DNA of 64,000 nucleotides from Streptomyces sp. NBC_00510 (GCA_036013505.1 CP107851.1:7302001-7366000), one strand, 5' to 3'. Shown: positions 1 to 8,451, numbered from the stretch's first letter. A program made the numbers and translations. The notes: a model not told the origin generated them from the sequence alone.

Positions 1-1
1 C

Positions 2-313
2 GGCCGCGACGACTACGAGCGGGCCGTGGGCGAGCGCCGGGTCTTCCGCGAGCGGCTGCTGGCGGCCATGGGGGAGGTCGACGTCTGGCTGGCGCCGTCC
101 GCCACCGGCCCCGCCCCGTTCGGCCTGGTCAGCACCGGGGACTCGGTGATGTGCCTGCCGTGGAGCAACGCGGGCTTCCCCGCGGTGAGTCTGCCCGCCG
201 GGTACGCCGCGAACGGCCTGCCGCTCGGTCTGCAGGTCGTCGGGCGCCCCGGCGAGGACGAGGAACTGCTGCGGTGGGCGGCGGAGTTCGCCCCGGTCGT
301 CATGCCTCGGTGA
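2..313 (+). CDS. Amidase, C-terminal fragment (cut by window start)
   Basis: The reading frame is open from the window edge and ends at the TGA at 311-313, so only the last 103 or so residues are visible. They match the C-terminal end of amidase-signature enzymes: a segment reading VDVWLAPSATGPAP, then GFPAVSLPAG and LPLGLQVVGRPGEDEELL, which are typical of GatA/AtzF-type hydrolases. The catalytic Ser-cisSer-Lys region lies outside the window, so activity cannot be judged. It converges on and overlaps the last 14 bases of the nuclease-like gene on the other strand. Its substrate is unknown; family members hydrolyse amides or ureas such as allophanate. Confidence 0.85.
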   Translation, partial: GRDDYERAVGERRVFRERLLAAMGEVDVWLAPSATGPAPFGLVSTGDSVMCLPWSNAGFPAVSLPAGYAANGLPLGLQVVGRPGEDEELLRWAAEFAPVVMPR

Positions 314-1181
314 AGACCAGGTCCTCGACCGGGACGGTCATCCGCACGGTGTGGTCGCCGGTCACCTCGACGACGTGGTGCAGTCCCCGCACCTGCGTGC
401 GCGGGGTGTCCGAGGACAGGATCCGGTAGGTGTCGGCCGCCCCGGCCAGGTAGGCGCGGAAGGCGGCGAGGGAGGGCTCGCCGAGCGCGAGGTAGTCGAA
501 GAGCCGCCGGAAGAGCTTGGGGACGAGCACCACGTCGTCGGTGAGCGAGGAGAGCCCGGTGACCTTCGCGCCGCTGGTGCTCACGTCGCCGGGCCACAGC
601 CCCCTGCCCGCCTCGCGGGCCTGCCGGGCGACGTCGGTCAGCTCCCGGCGCAGGTCCTCGTAGAGGTTGCTGTAGAAGGTCGGGTAGGCCAGGCCCTCGG
701 CGACCAGGTGGTGGTTGACGGTGGCGCGCAGCAGCGGCACGCCCACCGTGACCTCCTGGCCGCTCTTCGTGCCCTCCGGCGGCGCGCCCCGGCCGGCCAG
801 GGCGACGCAGCGGCCGTGCACGTCGACCCCGCCGGTGAGGATCCAGCCGGGGACGCCCTCGGGGTCGGCGGCGACGACCCGCTCGCCGCCGGGCTCGCGC
901 TCCACCGCGGTGAAGCCGAGCCACCGCAGCAGCTCGTCCCGGGCCGCGTGGGCGAAGGGCAGCGGCTGGTGGGCCGGGGCGGAGGTGGGCCCGTAGTGGG
1001 TCTCCAGCGCGTCGACGGCGTCCAGGCGCAGCTTGCCCCGGCAGGAGTTGGTGAGGTCGAGCCCGAGCCCGCCCCTGACGCGGTTCCAGTCGGGGTGACG
1101 GGTGGGGGTGAAGCCCACGGTGTCCCCGTCCGGTTCGGTGTTCTTTATCTGGAAAGAGCCCTTGACCAGCAGCATCGGCAT
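300..1181 (-). CDS. Staphylococcal-nuclease-like (SNase/OB-fold) protein
   Basis: A 293-residue protein beginning MPMLLVKGSF. The ATG at 1181 is chosen because a GGGGAG ribosome site lies five bases ahead; the frame could extend to 1289 but without a site. Family features are DGDTVGF near residue 18, KLRLDAVDALE near residue 50 (where SNases carry their Arg/Asp/Glu residues), and a late helix reading VNHHLVAEGLAYPTFY followed by a GRGLW motif, as in thermonucleases. No signal peptide is seen, so it is probably cytoplasmic. Catalytic competence is uncertain because the canonical arginines cannot be placed by eye. Its start is divergent from dnaE2, and the LexA box lies between them, so it may share DNA-damage control. 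The fold assignment is moderately secure; a DNA-repair role is inference. Confidence 0.7.
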   Translation of the reverse strand: MPMLLVKGSFQIKNTEPDGDTVGFTPTRHPDWNRVRGGLGLDLTNSCRGKLRLDAVDALETHYGPTSAPAHQPLPFAHAARDELLRWLGFTAVEREPGGERVVAADPEGVPGWILTGGVDVHGRCVALAGRGAPPEGTKSGQEVTVGVPLLRATVNHHLVAEGLAYPTFYSNLYEDLRRELTDVARQAREAGRGLWPGDVSTSGAKVTGLSSLTDDVVLVPKLFRRLFDYLALGEPSLAAFRAYLAGAADTYRILSSDTPRTQVRGLHHVVEVTGDHTVRMTVPVEDLVFTEA

Positions 1182-1270
1182 GGCGACTCCCCATCGGGGT
1201 GTGAGCGTCGGTGACGTCGTGTGCATGAAACCACGCGGAGGGTGGCGGAGGACAGGGATCCGGCGTGTCT

Positions 1271-1286
1271 TCGTACACATGTTCGA
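1271..1286 (+). promoter_or_regulatory. LexA (SOS) box upstream of dnaE2
   Basis: The 16 bases TCGTACACATGTTCGA match the actinobacterial LexA operator TCGAAC-N4-GTTCGA at 11 of 12 defined positions. The site is 66 bases before the dnaE2 ATG and 90 bases before the divergent nuclease-like ATG, a normal position for repression. Confidence 0.85.
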
Positions 1287-1351
1287 CAAGTGGTCTATGG
1301 TGGGTGGCGGAGGGTCCGGAAGGGGGGAGACGTGAGCGGTCGGAGGTGCGT

Positions 1352-4300
1352 ATGCCGGGATTCACGCACCTGCACACCGTCTCCGGCTTCTCGCTGCGGT
1401 ACGGGGCCTCGCACCCCGAGCGGCTCGCCGAGCGCGCCGCCGAACGGGGGATGGACGCGCTGGCGCTGACCGACCGGGACACGGTGGCCGGCGTGGTGCG
1501 CTTCGCCAAGGCGTGCGCGCGGGCCGGGGTGCGGCCGCTGTTCGGCGCCTCCCTGGCGGTGCCGGCGGCGTACGCGGGGGAGGGCGCCGCCCTTCAGGCC
1601 GGTCCGCCGGCCGCCCGCCGGCGCACCCCGGTGCGCGGCGGGGCCTTCGTGCCGGAGGCGACCGACCGGGCGGTCTTCCTCGCCCGGGACCGCCGCGGCT
1701 GGGGCGCGCTGTGCCGGCTGGTCAGCGCCGCCCACACCGACGGCGGCATCGGCTGGGAGGACCTGGGGCGGGAAGGGCTGTACGTGCTGCTCGGCGCGGA
1801 CTCCGAGGTCGGCCGCGCCCTGACGGCCGGACGCCCCGACCGGGCCGCCAGGCTGCTGCGCCCCTGGCGCGAGGTGTACGGGGACGCGCTGCGCCTGGAG
1901 GCCGTGCACCACGGCCGCACCGGCACCGGGTCCGGCTCGCTGCGGCTCGCCGCCCGCACCGTCGGCTTCGCCGTCGAGCAGGGCGTCGTCCCGGTGCTGA
2001 CCAACGCCGTCCGCTACGCCGACCCCGGCCAGGGGGAGGTGGCCGACGTCCTGGACTCGGCGCGCCGGCTGGTGCCGATCGACGTGCGCGACGCGGGGGG
2101 CCTGGACAGCGGGGAGCGCTGGCTGAAGGACGCCGGGGACATGGCGCGCACCGCCGAGCGGGTCATGGAGGCGGCCGGGTTCGCCCGCGGCGACGCCCAC
2201 CGGCTGCTGCGGGCCACCGAGGAGACCGCCGCGGGCTGCGCCGTCGACCCGGAGGAGGACCTGGGGCTCGGGCAGGTGCACTTCCCCGAGCCGGAGGTCG
2301 TCGGCGCGGGCGCCCGCACCGCCGACCGCGTGCTGCGCTCGCGCTGCGCGGCCGGGATGGTCCGTGAGGGCCACGACCGGGAGCCGGAGTACTGGGCGCG
2401 GCTCGACCACGAGCTGCGGATCATCGAGGGGCTCGGCTTCGCCTCGTACTTCCTCACCGTCGGCCAGGTGGTCGCCGACGTACGGGAGATGGGCATCCGG
2501 GTCGCCGCGCGCGGCTCGGGCGCCGGCTCGCTCGTCAACCACCTGCTGGGCATCGCCGCCGCCGACCCCGTCGAGCACGACCTGCTCATGGAACGCTTCC
2601 TGTCCGGGCGGCGGGCCTCGCTGCCCGACATCGACATCGACGTGGAGTCGGCCCGCCGGCTGGAGGTCTACCGGCGGATCCTGGACCGCTTCGGCGGCGA
2701 GCGGGTCGCCACCGTCGCCATGCCCGAGACCTACCGCGTCCGGCACGCCGTGCGCGACGTGGGCACCGCCCTCGGGATGGACCCGGAGCGGACCGACCGG
2801 CTGGCCAAGGCCTTCCCGCACATCCGGGCCCGCGACGCGCGGGCCGCGCTCGCCGAGCTGCCCGAGCTGCGGCAGGTGGCGGGGGAGGACCACGGCCGGC
2901 TGTGGGAGCTGGTCGAGGCGCTGGACGCGCTGCCGCGCGGGGTCGCCATGCACCCCTGCGGGGTGCTGCTGTCGGACGCCGGGCTGCTGGAGCGCACACC
3001 GGTCGTGCCCACCAGCGGCGAGGGCTTCCCCATGTCGCAGTTCGACAAGGACGACGTCGAGGACCTCGGGCTGCTCAAGCTCGACGTGCTCGGGGTGCGC
3101 ATGCAGTCCGCGATGGCGCACGCCCTGGACGAGGTGGAACGCACCGGCGGCGGCCGGATCGACCTGGACCGCATCCCGCAGGGCGACCCTGCGACGTACG
3201 AACTGGTGCGGTCCGCCGAGACGCTGGGCTGCTTCCAGATCGAGTCCCCGGGCCAGCGCGACCTGGTGGGGCGGCTGCAGCCGGCCACCTTCCACGACCT
3301 GGTCGTGGACATCTCCCTGTTCCGTCCCGGGCCGGTCGCCGCCGACATGGTGCGGCCCTTCATCGACGCCCGGCACGGCCGCAAGCCCGTCCACTACCCG
3401 CACCCCGACCTGGAGCCCGTGCTGCGCGAGACCCACGGGGTCGTCGTCTTCCACGAGCAGCTCATCGACATCATGAGCGTCATGACCGGCTGCGACCGGG
3501 GGTTCGCCGACGAGGCGCGGCGCGCGCTGTCGGACGAGGCCCGGCAGGGACGGCTGCGGGCCTGGTTCGCGGACGCGGCCCGGGGGCGCGGCTACTCCCG
3601 CGAGGTCATCCGGCGCACCTGGGAGATCGTCTCGGCCTTCGGCGCGTACGGCTTCTGCAAGGCGCACGCCGTCGCCTTCGCCGTGCCGACCTACCAGTCC
3701 GCCTGGCTCAAGGCGCACCATCCGGCGGCCTTCTACGCCGGGGTGCTCACCCACGACCCCGGGATGTACCCCAAGCGGCTGCTGCTCGCGGACGCGCGGC
3801 GGCGCGGGGTGCCGGTGCTGCCGCTGGACGTCAACCGGTCGGGCGCGGCCTACCGAATCGAACTGGTGTCCGGTGACGGGGGTGGCGAGGTGGACGGGGA
3901 GGTGTGGGGGCTGCGGCTCGCGCTCTCCGAGGTGCACGGCATCAGCGAGGCCGAGGTCGCCCGGATCACCGCCGGACAGCCCTACTCCTCCCTCCAGGAC
4001 CTGTGGGAGCGCGCCCGCCCGGGCCGTGCCGCCGCCGAACGCCTGGTCCAGGTCGGCGCGCTGGACCCCTTCGGGGGCAACCGCCGCGACATGCTGCTCC
4101 AGGTCGCCGAAGTGCACCGGCAGGGCCGGGCCTCCGCGTACGACGGCCAGCTCACCCTGACCGGTGGGGAGGGCGAGCCCGCGTTCGCGCCGGCCGGCCT
4201 GCCCGACATGGACGACGGCGAGCGGCTCGGCGCCGAACTCGGCGTCCTCGGCATGGACGCCTCCCGCCACCTGATGGACGACCACCTCGCCTTCCTGGAG

Positions 4301-4822
4301 GAGCTGGGCGCGATCCCGGCGAACCGGCTGCGCGAGGTGCGGCACGGCCAGACCGTGCTGGTCGCCGGGGCCAAGGCGGCCACCCAGACCCCGCCCATCC
4401 GCTCCGGGCGCCGGGTCATCTTCACCACCCTCGACGACGGCACCGGCCTGGTCGACCTCGCCTTCTTCGACGACAGCCACGAGGCCTGCGCCCACACCGT
4501 CTTCCACTCCTGGCTGCTGCTGGTCCGCGGGGTGGTCCAGCGCCGCGGACCGCAGAGCCTGTCCGTCGTCGGCGCCGCCGCCTGGAACCTGGCCGAACTG
4601 GTCGAACTGCGCAGGGAGGGCGGCCTGGAGGCGGTCGCGGCACGCCTGGCCGAGACCCCGGGCGAACCCGCCGGCCTCCCCGCGCCCCCGCCCGGGGGCC
4701 GCCGGGTCCGCATGTCCACCGGGTACGAGATGCACCCCTGGGCCGATCTGCGGCCCGCGGGCGAAGGCGCTCCGACCGGCCGCAAGCTGTGGCACTCCAG
4801 TCCGGGGAGCGCGGGGCGATGA
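1352..4822 (+). CDS. dnaE2: Error-prone DNA polymerase III alpha subunit DnaE2
   Basis: A 1156-residue C-family replicative-type polymerase used for damage-induced mutagenesis and translesion synthesis. The ATG at 1352 is preceded by GGAGG (1342-1346), and the protein begins MPGFTHLHTVSGFS, the PHP domain. The polymerase catalytic aspartates are visible in LPDIDIDVES (D426 and D428) and in LLKLDVLG (D578). The region around GVAMHPCGVLLS and the fingers motif ETLGCFQIESPGQRDL are typical of DnaE. A C-terminal OB-fold lies near GQTVLVAGAKAA. Its length fits DnaE2 rather than the slightly longer DnaE1. It overlaps the next gene by ATGA, so the two are translationally coupled. A LexA box upstream predicts SOS induction. 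No imuA is seen. Confidence 0.95.
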   Translation: MPGFTHLHTVSGFSLRYGASHPERLAERAAERGMDALALTDRDTVAGVVRFAKACARAGVRPLFGASLAVPAAYAGEGAALQAGPPAARRRTPVRGGAFVPEATDRAVFLARDRRGWGALCRLVSAAHTDGGIGWEDLGREGLYVLLGADSEVGRALTAGRPDRAARLLRPWREVYGDALRLEAVHHGRTGTGSGSLRLAARTVGFAVEQGVVPVLTNAVRYADPGQGEVADVLDSARRLVPIDVRDAGGLDSGERWLKDAGDMARTAERVMEAAGFARGDAHRLLRATEETAAGCAVDPEEDLGLGQVHFPEPEVVGAGARTADRVLRSRCAAGMVREGHDREPEYWARLDHELRIIEGLGFASYFLTVGQVVADVREMGIRVAARGSGAGSLVNHLLGIAAADPVEHDLLMERFLSGRRASLPDIDIDVESARRLEVYRRILDRFGGERVATVAMPETYRVRHAVRDVGTALGMDPERTDRLAKAFPHIRARDARAALAELPELRQVAGEDHGRLWELVEALDALPRGVAMHPCGVLLSDAGLLERTPVVPTSGEGFPMSQFDKDDVEDLGLLKLDVLGVRMQSAMAHALDEVERTGGGRIDLDRIPQGDPATYELVRSAETLGCFQIESPGQRDLVGRLQPATFHDLVVDISLFRPGPVAADMVRPFIDARHGRKPVHYPHPDLEPVLRETHGVVVFHEQLIDIMSVMTGCDRGFADEARRALSDEARQGRLRAWFADAARGRGYSREVIRRTWEIVSAFGAYGFCKAHAVAFAVPTYQSAWLKAHHPAAFYAGVLTHDPGMYPKRLLLADARRRGVPVLPLDVNRSGAAYRIELVSGDGGGEVDGEVWGLRLALSEVHGISEAEVARITAGQPYSSLQDLWERARPGRAAAERLVQVGALDPFGGNRRDMLLQVAEVHRQGRASAYDGQLTLTGGEGEPAFAPAGLPDMDDGERLGAELGVLGMDASRHLMDDHLAFLEELGAIPANRLREVRHGQTVLVAGAKAATQTPPIRSGRRVIFTTLDDGTGLVDLAFFDDSHEACAHTVFHSWLLLVRGVVQRRGPQSLSVVGAAAWNLAELVELRREGGLEAVAARLAETPGEPAGLPAPPPGGRRVRMSTGYEMHPWADLRPAGEGAPTGRKLWHSSPGSAGR

Positions 4823-5802
4823 CGGACGACCTGCACGTGCTGTACGTGCACTTCCACGCCACCGAGGCGCTGTACGGGCAGCTCCTCGGGCTGCTCGGCG
4901 GCTTCACCCCCGTCGTCCAGGCGCTCCCGCCCGACGCCGCGCTCGCCGACGTCCGCGGGGCGCTGCGCTACTTCGGGCGCGACGCCGCGGAACTGGCCAC
5001 GCTGCTGCGGGTGCGGCTGCTCGCGCTCCACGGTGTGGACTGCACGATCGGCGTCGGCCCGAACCCGCTGCTCGCCCGGATGGCGGCGCAGGGCGGACCG
5101 GAGGGCGCGGTGCGCGCCGCCCCCACCGACCCCGCGGCCGTGGCGGCCTTCCTCGCCGAGCGCCCGGTGGCGGCGCTGCACGGCGTCGGCCCGGCGACGG
5201 CACGGCAGTTGGGCACGTACGGCCTGGACACCGTGGGACGGGTCGCGGCCGCGCCCCTGAGCACCCTGCAGCGGATCCTGGGCGCCGCGGCGGGCCGCAG
5301 GACGCACGAGCGGGCCCGCGGCATCGACCCGGCCCCGGTCGTCCCGAACGCCCCCGCCCGCTCGGCCGGCGCCGAGCGCCGCTTCGGCCACGACGAACTG
5401 GACCCGGTGCGGCACCGCCGCGCCCTGCTGTCGCTCACCGAGGAACTGGGCTCCTCGCTGCGCGCGTCGGGCCGGGTCGCGCGCTCACTGACCCTCACCG
5501 TCCGCTACGCCGACCGCTCCACGACCACCCGCACCCGCGGGCTGCCCGAGCCGACCGGCCACGGCACCGCCCTCGCCGAGGCCGCGTACCGGCTCTACGA
5601 GGGGCTGGGGCTGCAGCGTGCCCGGGTGCGCGGCCTCGCGCTGCGCGCGGAGGGGCTGACGGACGCCGGTCTGGCGACGCTGCAGCTCAGCCTGGACCCG
5701 GGGGACGAGAAGGCGCGCCGGATCGAGGCGGTCGCGGACCGGGCGCGGGCCCGCTTCGGCCCGCGGGCGCTGATGCCCGCGGCACTGTCGGGTGCGGCCT
5801 GA
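4819..5802 (+). CDS. Y-family polymerase-like protein lacking catalytic acids (DinB/ImuB-like)
   Basis: A 327-residue protein starting inside the dnaE2 stop (ATGA). The region GVDCTIGVGPNPLLARMAA, the helix-hairpin-helix-like segment VAALHGVGPATARQLGTYGLDTVGRVAA, and a C-terminal little-finger domain (RRFGHDELDPVRHRRALLSL onward) place it in the DinB/ImuB family. The N-terminal Asp motif is replaced by VLYVHFHATEAL, and the SIDE-type Asp-Glu motif by PDAALADV. The palm is also shortened, since active DinB is usually about 350-420 residues. It is therefore probably not a polymerase. By analogy with ImuB, it may act as an adaptor that recruits DnaE2 to the clamp, but no clear clamp-binding peptide was identified. 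Regulation is presumably shared with dnaE2. Confidence 0.8.
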   Translation: MTDDLHVLYVHFHATEALYGQLLGLLGGFTPVVQALPPDAALADVRGALRYFGRDAAELATLLRVRLLALHGVDCTIGVGPNPLLARMAAQGGPEGAVRAAPTDPAAVAAFLAERPVAALHGVGPATARQLGTYGLDTVGRVAAAPLSTLQRILGAAAGRRTHERARGIDPAPVVPNAPARSAGAERRFGHDELDPVRHRRALLSLTEELGSSLRASGRVARSLTLTVRYADRSTTTRTRGLPEPTGHGTALAEAAYRLYEGLGLQRARVRGLALRAEGLTDAGLATLQLSLDPGDEKARRIEAVADRARARFGPRALMPAALSGAA

Positions 5803-5909
5803 CGGTCCATTATCACAGCGACGTGAAGCCGGCGTGATGAATTCTTTACCCACCGGTAGCTAGCGACGTTTGTTACTCCTCCGTAAATTGACGGAAGCTC
5901 AGCACTCTG

Positions 5910-5923
5910 GTGATCCGGATCAC
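5910..5923. promoter_or_regulatory. Perfect 14-bp palindrome, Crp-like operator before the lipase
   Basis: GTGATCCGGATCAC is a perfect palindrome, and with flanks it reads GGTGA-N6-TCACA, one mismatch from the TGTGA-N6-TCACA consensus of Crp/Fnr-family regulators. It lies 49 bases before the lipase ATG, in a comparatively AT-rich promoter region (5803-5971). The binding protein is inferred only from this match. Confidence 0.5.
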
Positions 5924-5971
5924 AGGCTGCACGGGAGCCAGTCATTCCCCCACCTGCGAGGAGATCGCTCG

Positions 5972-6916
5972 ATGCTGCCCATCAGACCGCGATCAGCGCT
6001 CCGGCTCCTCTCCGCGCTGACTCTCACCGCCGCCCTCTTCGCCACCCCCGTCCTGGTGGACAGCACCACCACCGCACTGGCGAAGACCTCCGCGTCCGAC
6101 ACCCACGCCACCACGACCGTCGCCGCCGCGACCACCACCGCCGGCGCCACCGCGAGCAGCGGCTGGAACAACTGGTCCTGCAAGCCGTCCGCCGCCCACC
6201 CGCGGCCCGTCGTCCTCGTCCACGGCACCCTCGGCAACTCCATCGACAACTGGCTCGGCCTCGCGCCCTACCTGGTCAAGCGGGGCTACTGCGTCTACTC
6301 CCTGGACTACGGCCAGCTGCCCGGCGTGCCCCTCTTCTACGGTCTCGGCTCCATCACCGCGTCCTCCCAGCAGCTCGCCGACTACGTCGACCGGGTCCTC
6401 GCGGCCACCGGCGCGGGCAAGGTCGACATCGTCGGGCACTCCCAGGGCGGCATGATGCCGCGCTACTACATGAAGTTCCTGGGCGGTGCCCCCAAGGTGA
6501 ACGCGCTCGTCGGCATCGCGCCCAGCAACCACGGGACCGATCTCAACGGGCTGCTCAAGCTGCTGCCGTACTTCCCCGGGGCGGCCGAGGCCATCGAGCA
6601 CCTCAGCCCGCAGGGGCTGACGGACCAGATGGCCGGATCGGCCTTCCTCACCAAGCTGAACGCCGGTGGCGACACCCTCCCCGGCGTCCGCTACACGGTG
6701 ATCGCGACCAAGTACGACGAGGTCGTCACGCCGTACACCTCGCAGTTCCTGTCCGGCCCCGACGTCCGCAACGTGGTGCTGCAGGACCTGTGCCCGCTCG
6801 ACCTGTCCGAGCACGTCTTCGTCGGGCTGGCCGACCGCATCGTGTTCCACGAGGCGGCCAACGCCCTGGACCCGGCGCACGCCACGGCGACCGACTGCGG
6901 GGACATCTTCAGCTGA
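5972..6916 (+). CDS. Secreted triacylglycerol lipase (alpha/beta hydrolase, lipase class 2 type)
   Basis: A 314-residue exported lipase. The ATG at 5972 follows GAGGAG (5958-5963). The N-terminus has Arg residues, a hydrophobic core (LLSALTLTAALFATPVLV) and a Thr/Ala-rich stretch, consistent with a Sec signal peptide. The mature part shows the oxyanion motif VVLVHGTLGN, the nucleophile elbow GHSQGG (the catalytic Ser), a probable Asp in IATKYDEVVTPY and a probable His in SEHVFVGLADRIVFHEA. These are typical of streptomycete extracellular lipases of the EstA/class 2 type. It stands alone on this strand, and a Crp-like palindrome lies in its promoter. It converges on the LPMO gene with only nine bases between stops. 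Confidence 0.92.
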   Translation: MLPIRPRSALRLLSALTLTAALFATPVLVDSTTTALAKTSASDTHATTTVAAATTTAGATASSGWNNWSCKPSAAHPRPVVLVHGTLGNSIDNWLGLAPYLVKRGYCVYSLDYGQLPGVPLFYGLGSITASSQQLADYVDRVLAATGAGKVDIVGHSQGGMMPRYYMKFLGGAPKVNALVGIAPSNHGTDLNGLLKLLPYFPGAAEAIEHLSPQGLTDQMAGSAFLTKLNAGGDTLPGVRYTVIATKYDEVVTPYTSQFLSGPDVRNVVLQDLCPLDLSEHVFVGLADRIVFHEAANALDPAHATATDCGDIFS

Positions 6917-6930
6917 CGTCCCCCGTCAGC
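6912..6930. terminator. Small dyad spanning two convergent stop codons
   Basis: GCTGACG and CGTCAGC face each other across a TCCCC loop and contain the stops of both the lipase and the LPMO gene. The stem is only seven pairs with no U tract, so it is at best a weak bidirectional terminator. Confidence 0.35.
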
Positions 6931-7930
6931 CGACCCGCGTCCGGCGCCCGCGGGCGACGAGCAGCAGCACCGACGCACCGAGCGAGACGGCGGCGGCCCC
7001 CGCCACCATCAGCGAGGTCGTGCCGGTGCTGCCGCTTCCGGTCTCCGCGAGGTCCGCGCCGGAAGAGGACGTGTCCGCCGTCGCGGACGGCTCCGCGAGC
7101 CCGCTCGCGGAGCCGTCCGCGGCGGTGTGCGCGTGGTGGTGGCGCACCGTCGACCGGTCCGCTCCGGCGGCGATCCGCGCGTCGTCCGGCACGGAGGCGG
7201 CGGGCGCGGGGGCGGTCGTGGCCACGGCGGGGGTCCCGGTCCCGGCCGGGGCCGAGGTCGCGGGCGCGGCGGGCGCCCCGGGGGCCTTCCCGGTGTCCGC
7301 GCCGAAGACCACGTCGGAGCAGGAGTAGAAGGCCTCCGGGCTGTCCGAGCGCTGCCAGATCGCGTAGACCAGCTGGCGCCCCGACCTGGCCGGCACGTCC
7401 ACCGGCAGGACGTAACTGCCGTCCCGGACCTGGGGGTCGGTGACCTTCGCGAACGGCTGCGCCTCCAGGTCCGACCACGTCAGCGGCCGCGACGGGTCGT
7501 ACCCCGCCTTCGTCATGTACAGCTCGAACGAGCCCTTGTGGCGGGCCGTCACCCGGTATGCCAGGTCCTGCCGTCCCGGCGTCATCCTCGTCGCCGGCCA
7601 GTCGGCCCGCGCCAGGTCCAGCGCCTTGAACTCCTCGTTGCCCGCGCTGCACAGCCTGCCGTCCGGTATCACCTGCCGGTGACGTCCGGCCGCGTCGCCG
7701 ATGCGCACCCCGTTCCAGTCGTAGAAGGCCTGCGTGCCGCCCGCCGCGACCGCCGCCCTGCACGCGGCCGACGCCGGGTTCTCGGGGTTCTCCGCGTAGC
7801 AGGTCAGCACCCGGCTGACCGGGCCGCCCATGGTGCCGTGCGCGCTCGCCGGTCCCGCAGCCAGGCCGGTCAGCGCGAGCGGTCCGATCCCGAGGACGGC
7901 GGCCAGGGCGGCCCTGCGGCGTGCGGTCAT
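6926..7930 (-). CDS. Secreted AA10 lytic polysaccharide monooxygenase with LAETG wall-sorting signal
   Basis: A 334-residue chitin/cellulose-active copper monooxygenase. The ATG at 7930 follows AAGGAG. A signal peptide ends PASA, and cleavage exposes His31 (HGTMGGPVSR), the N-terminal histidine of the copper brace. The AA10 domain includes TCYAENPE, QAFYDWNGVRIGDAAGRHRQ, a second-histidine region around TARHKGSFELYMTK, and VYAIWQRSDSPEAFYSCSDVVF. A Pro/Ala/Thr-rich linker follows from about residue 220. The C-terminus carries LAETG (residues 293-297), a hydrophobic helix and the tail RGRRTRVG, a class E sortase signal. So the enzyme should be attached to peptidoglycan rather than released. 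No separate carbohydrate-binding module is seen. Confidence 0.93.
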   Translation of the reverse strand: MTARRRAALAAVLGIGPLALTGLAAGPASAHGTMGGPVSRVLTCYAENPENPASAACRAAVAAGGTQAFYDWNGVRIGDAAGRHRQVIPDGRLCSAGNEEFKALDLARADWPATRMTPGRQDLAYRVTARHKGSFELYMTKAGYDPSRPLTWSDLEAQPFAKVTDPQVRDGSYVLPVDVPARSGRQLVYAIWQRSDSPEAFYSCSDVVFGADTGKAPGAPAAPATSAPAGTGTPAVATTAPAPAASVPDDARIAAGADRSTVRHHHAHTAADGSASGLAEPSATADTSSSGADLAETGSGSTGTTSLMVAGAAAVSLGASVLLLVARGRRTRVG

Positions 7931-8162
7931 GGTGGGGTTCTCCTTCGGCGGTGGCCCGGTGCGCGGTACCGGGACCCTGCCGGCGCCGCCCCCGTGCGCG
8001 GCGCCGACGGGCGCCGGCGAACCAGCACGCTAGCCGCGCCGCACGGGCGGAACCCCTGTTCGGAGGACCTGTGGGCGATCTTTATGGCGGCGTTAAGGCA
8101 TCGCTAAGCGGGGGCTGAGGATGCCGGTCGCCGGTGCGGCCCGGGTTCCCCCGGCGCGACGG

Positions 8163-8193
8163 CGGCGCCGGACAGGAGTCCTGTCCGGCGCCG
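8163..8193. terminator. Strong hairpin with 15-bp perfect arms
   Basis: CGGCGCCGGACAGGA at 8163-8177 is exactly complementary to 8179-8193. It lies 34 bases past the stop of the small secreted protein gene on the minus strand and well before the LPMO start, so it most likely terminates that transcript. There is no U tract, as is normal for streptomycete hairpins. Confidence 0.7.
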
Positions 8194-8226
8194 CTCGCCC
8201 GCCTGTTCGCGGGTGTTCCGCCGGCG

Positions 8227-8451
8227 TCAGCCGAGCCAGAGCGTCAGGAGGTAGCCCGGGCTGTCCCACGTGCACGTGTACTGGTAGGCCTGGCCGGAGT
8301 CGACGAACTTCTGGCCGGCCGTCTTGCAGGCCGCGCTCGTCGAGTACACCTTGTACGGCACGCTCGCGTTCGCCGGGGCGGCGAGCGCCAGCATCCCGGT
8401 GAGCGTCGCGGCCACGGCCACGGCGACCGAGGCGCCCCTGCGCTTGTTCAT
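8227..8451 (-). CDS. Small secreted hypothetical protein (74 aa)
   Basis: Begins MNKRRGASVAVAVAATLTG. The ATG at 8451 is preceded by GGAGG four bases away. A classic Sec signal (basic N-region, hydrophobic core, cleavage after PANA) leaves a mature peptide of about 45 residues, starting SVPYKVYSTSAACK and containing two cysteines that could form one disulfide. I do not recognise a family. It is monocistronic, with a strong hairpin after its stop. Its position beside a wall-bound LPMO suggests an extracellular role, but nothing in the sequence shows the activity. Confidence 0.75.
   Translation of the reverse strand: MNKRRGASVAVAVAATLTGMLALAAPANASVPYKVYSTSAACKTAGQKFVDSGQAYQYTCTWDSPGYLLTLWLG

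Noticed and set aside
1295..4795. A 1166-residue open frame on the minus strand opposite dnaE2
   Set aside because: Low-complexity Pro/Gly/Arg/His translation with no domain; it mirrors the real dnaE2 frame, as is common in GC-rich DNA. dnaE2 carries all catalytic motifs.
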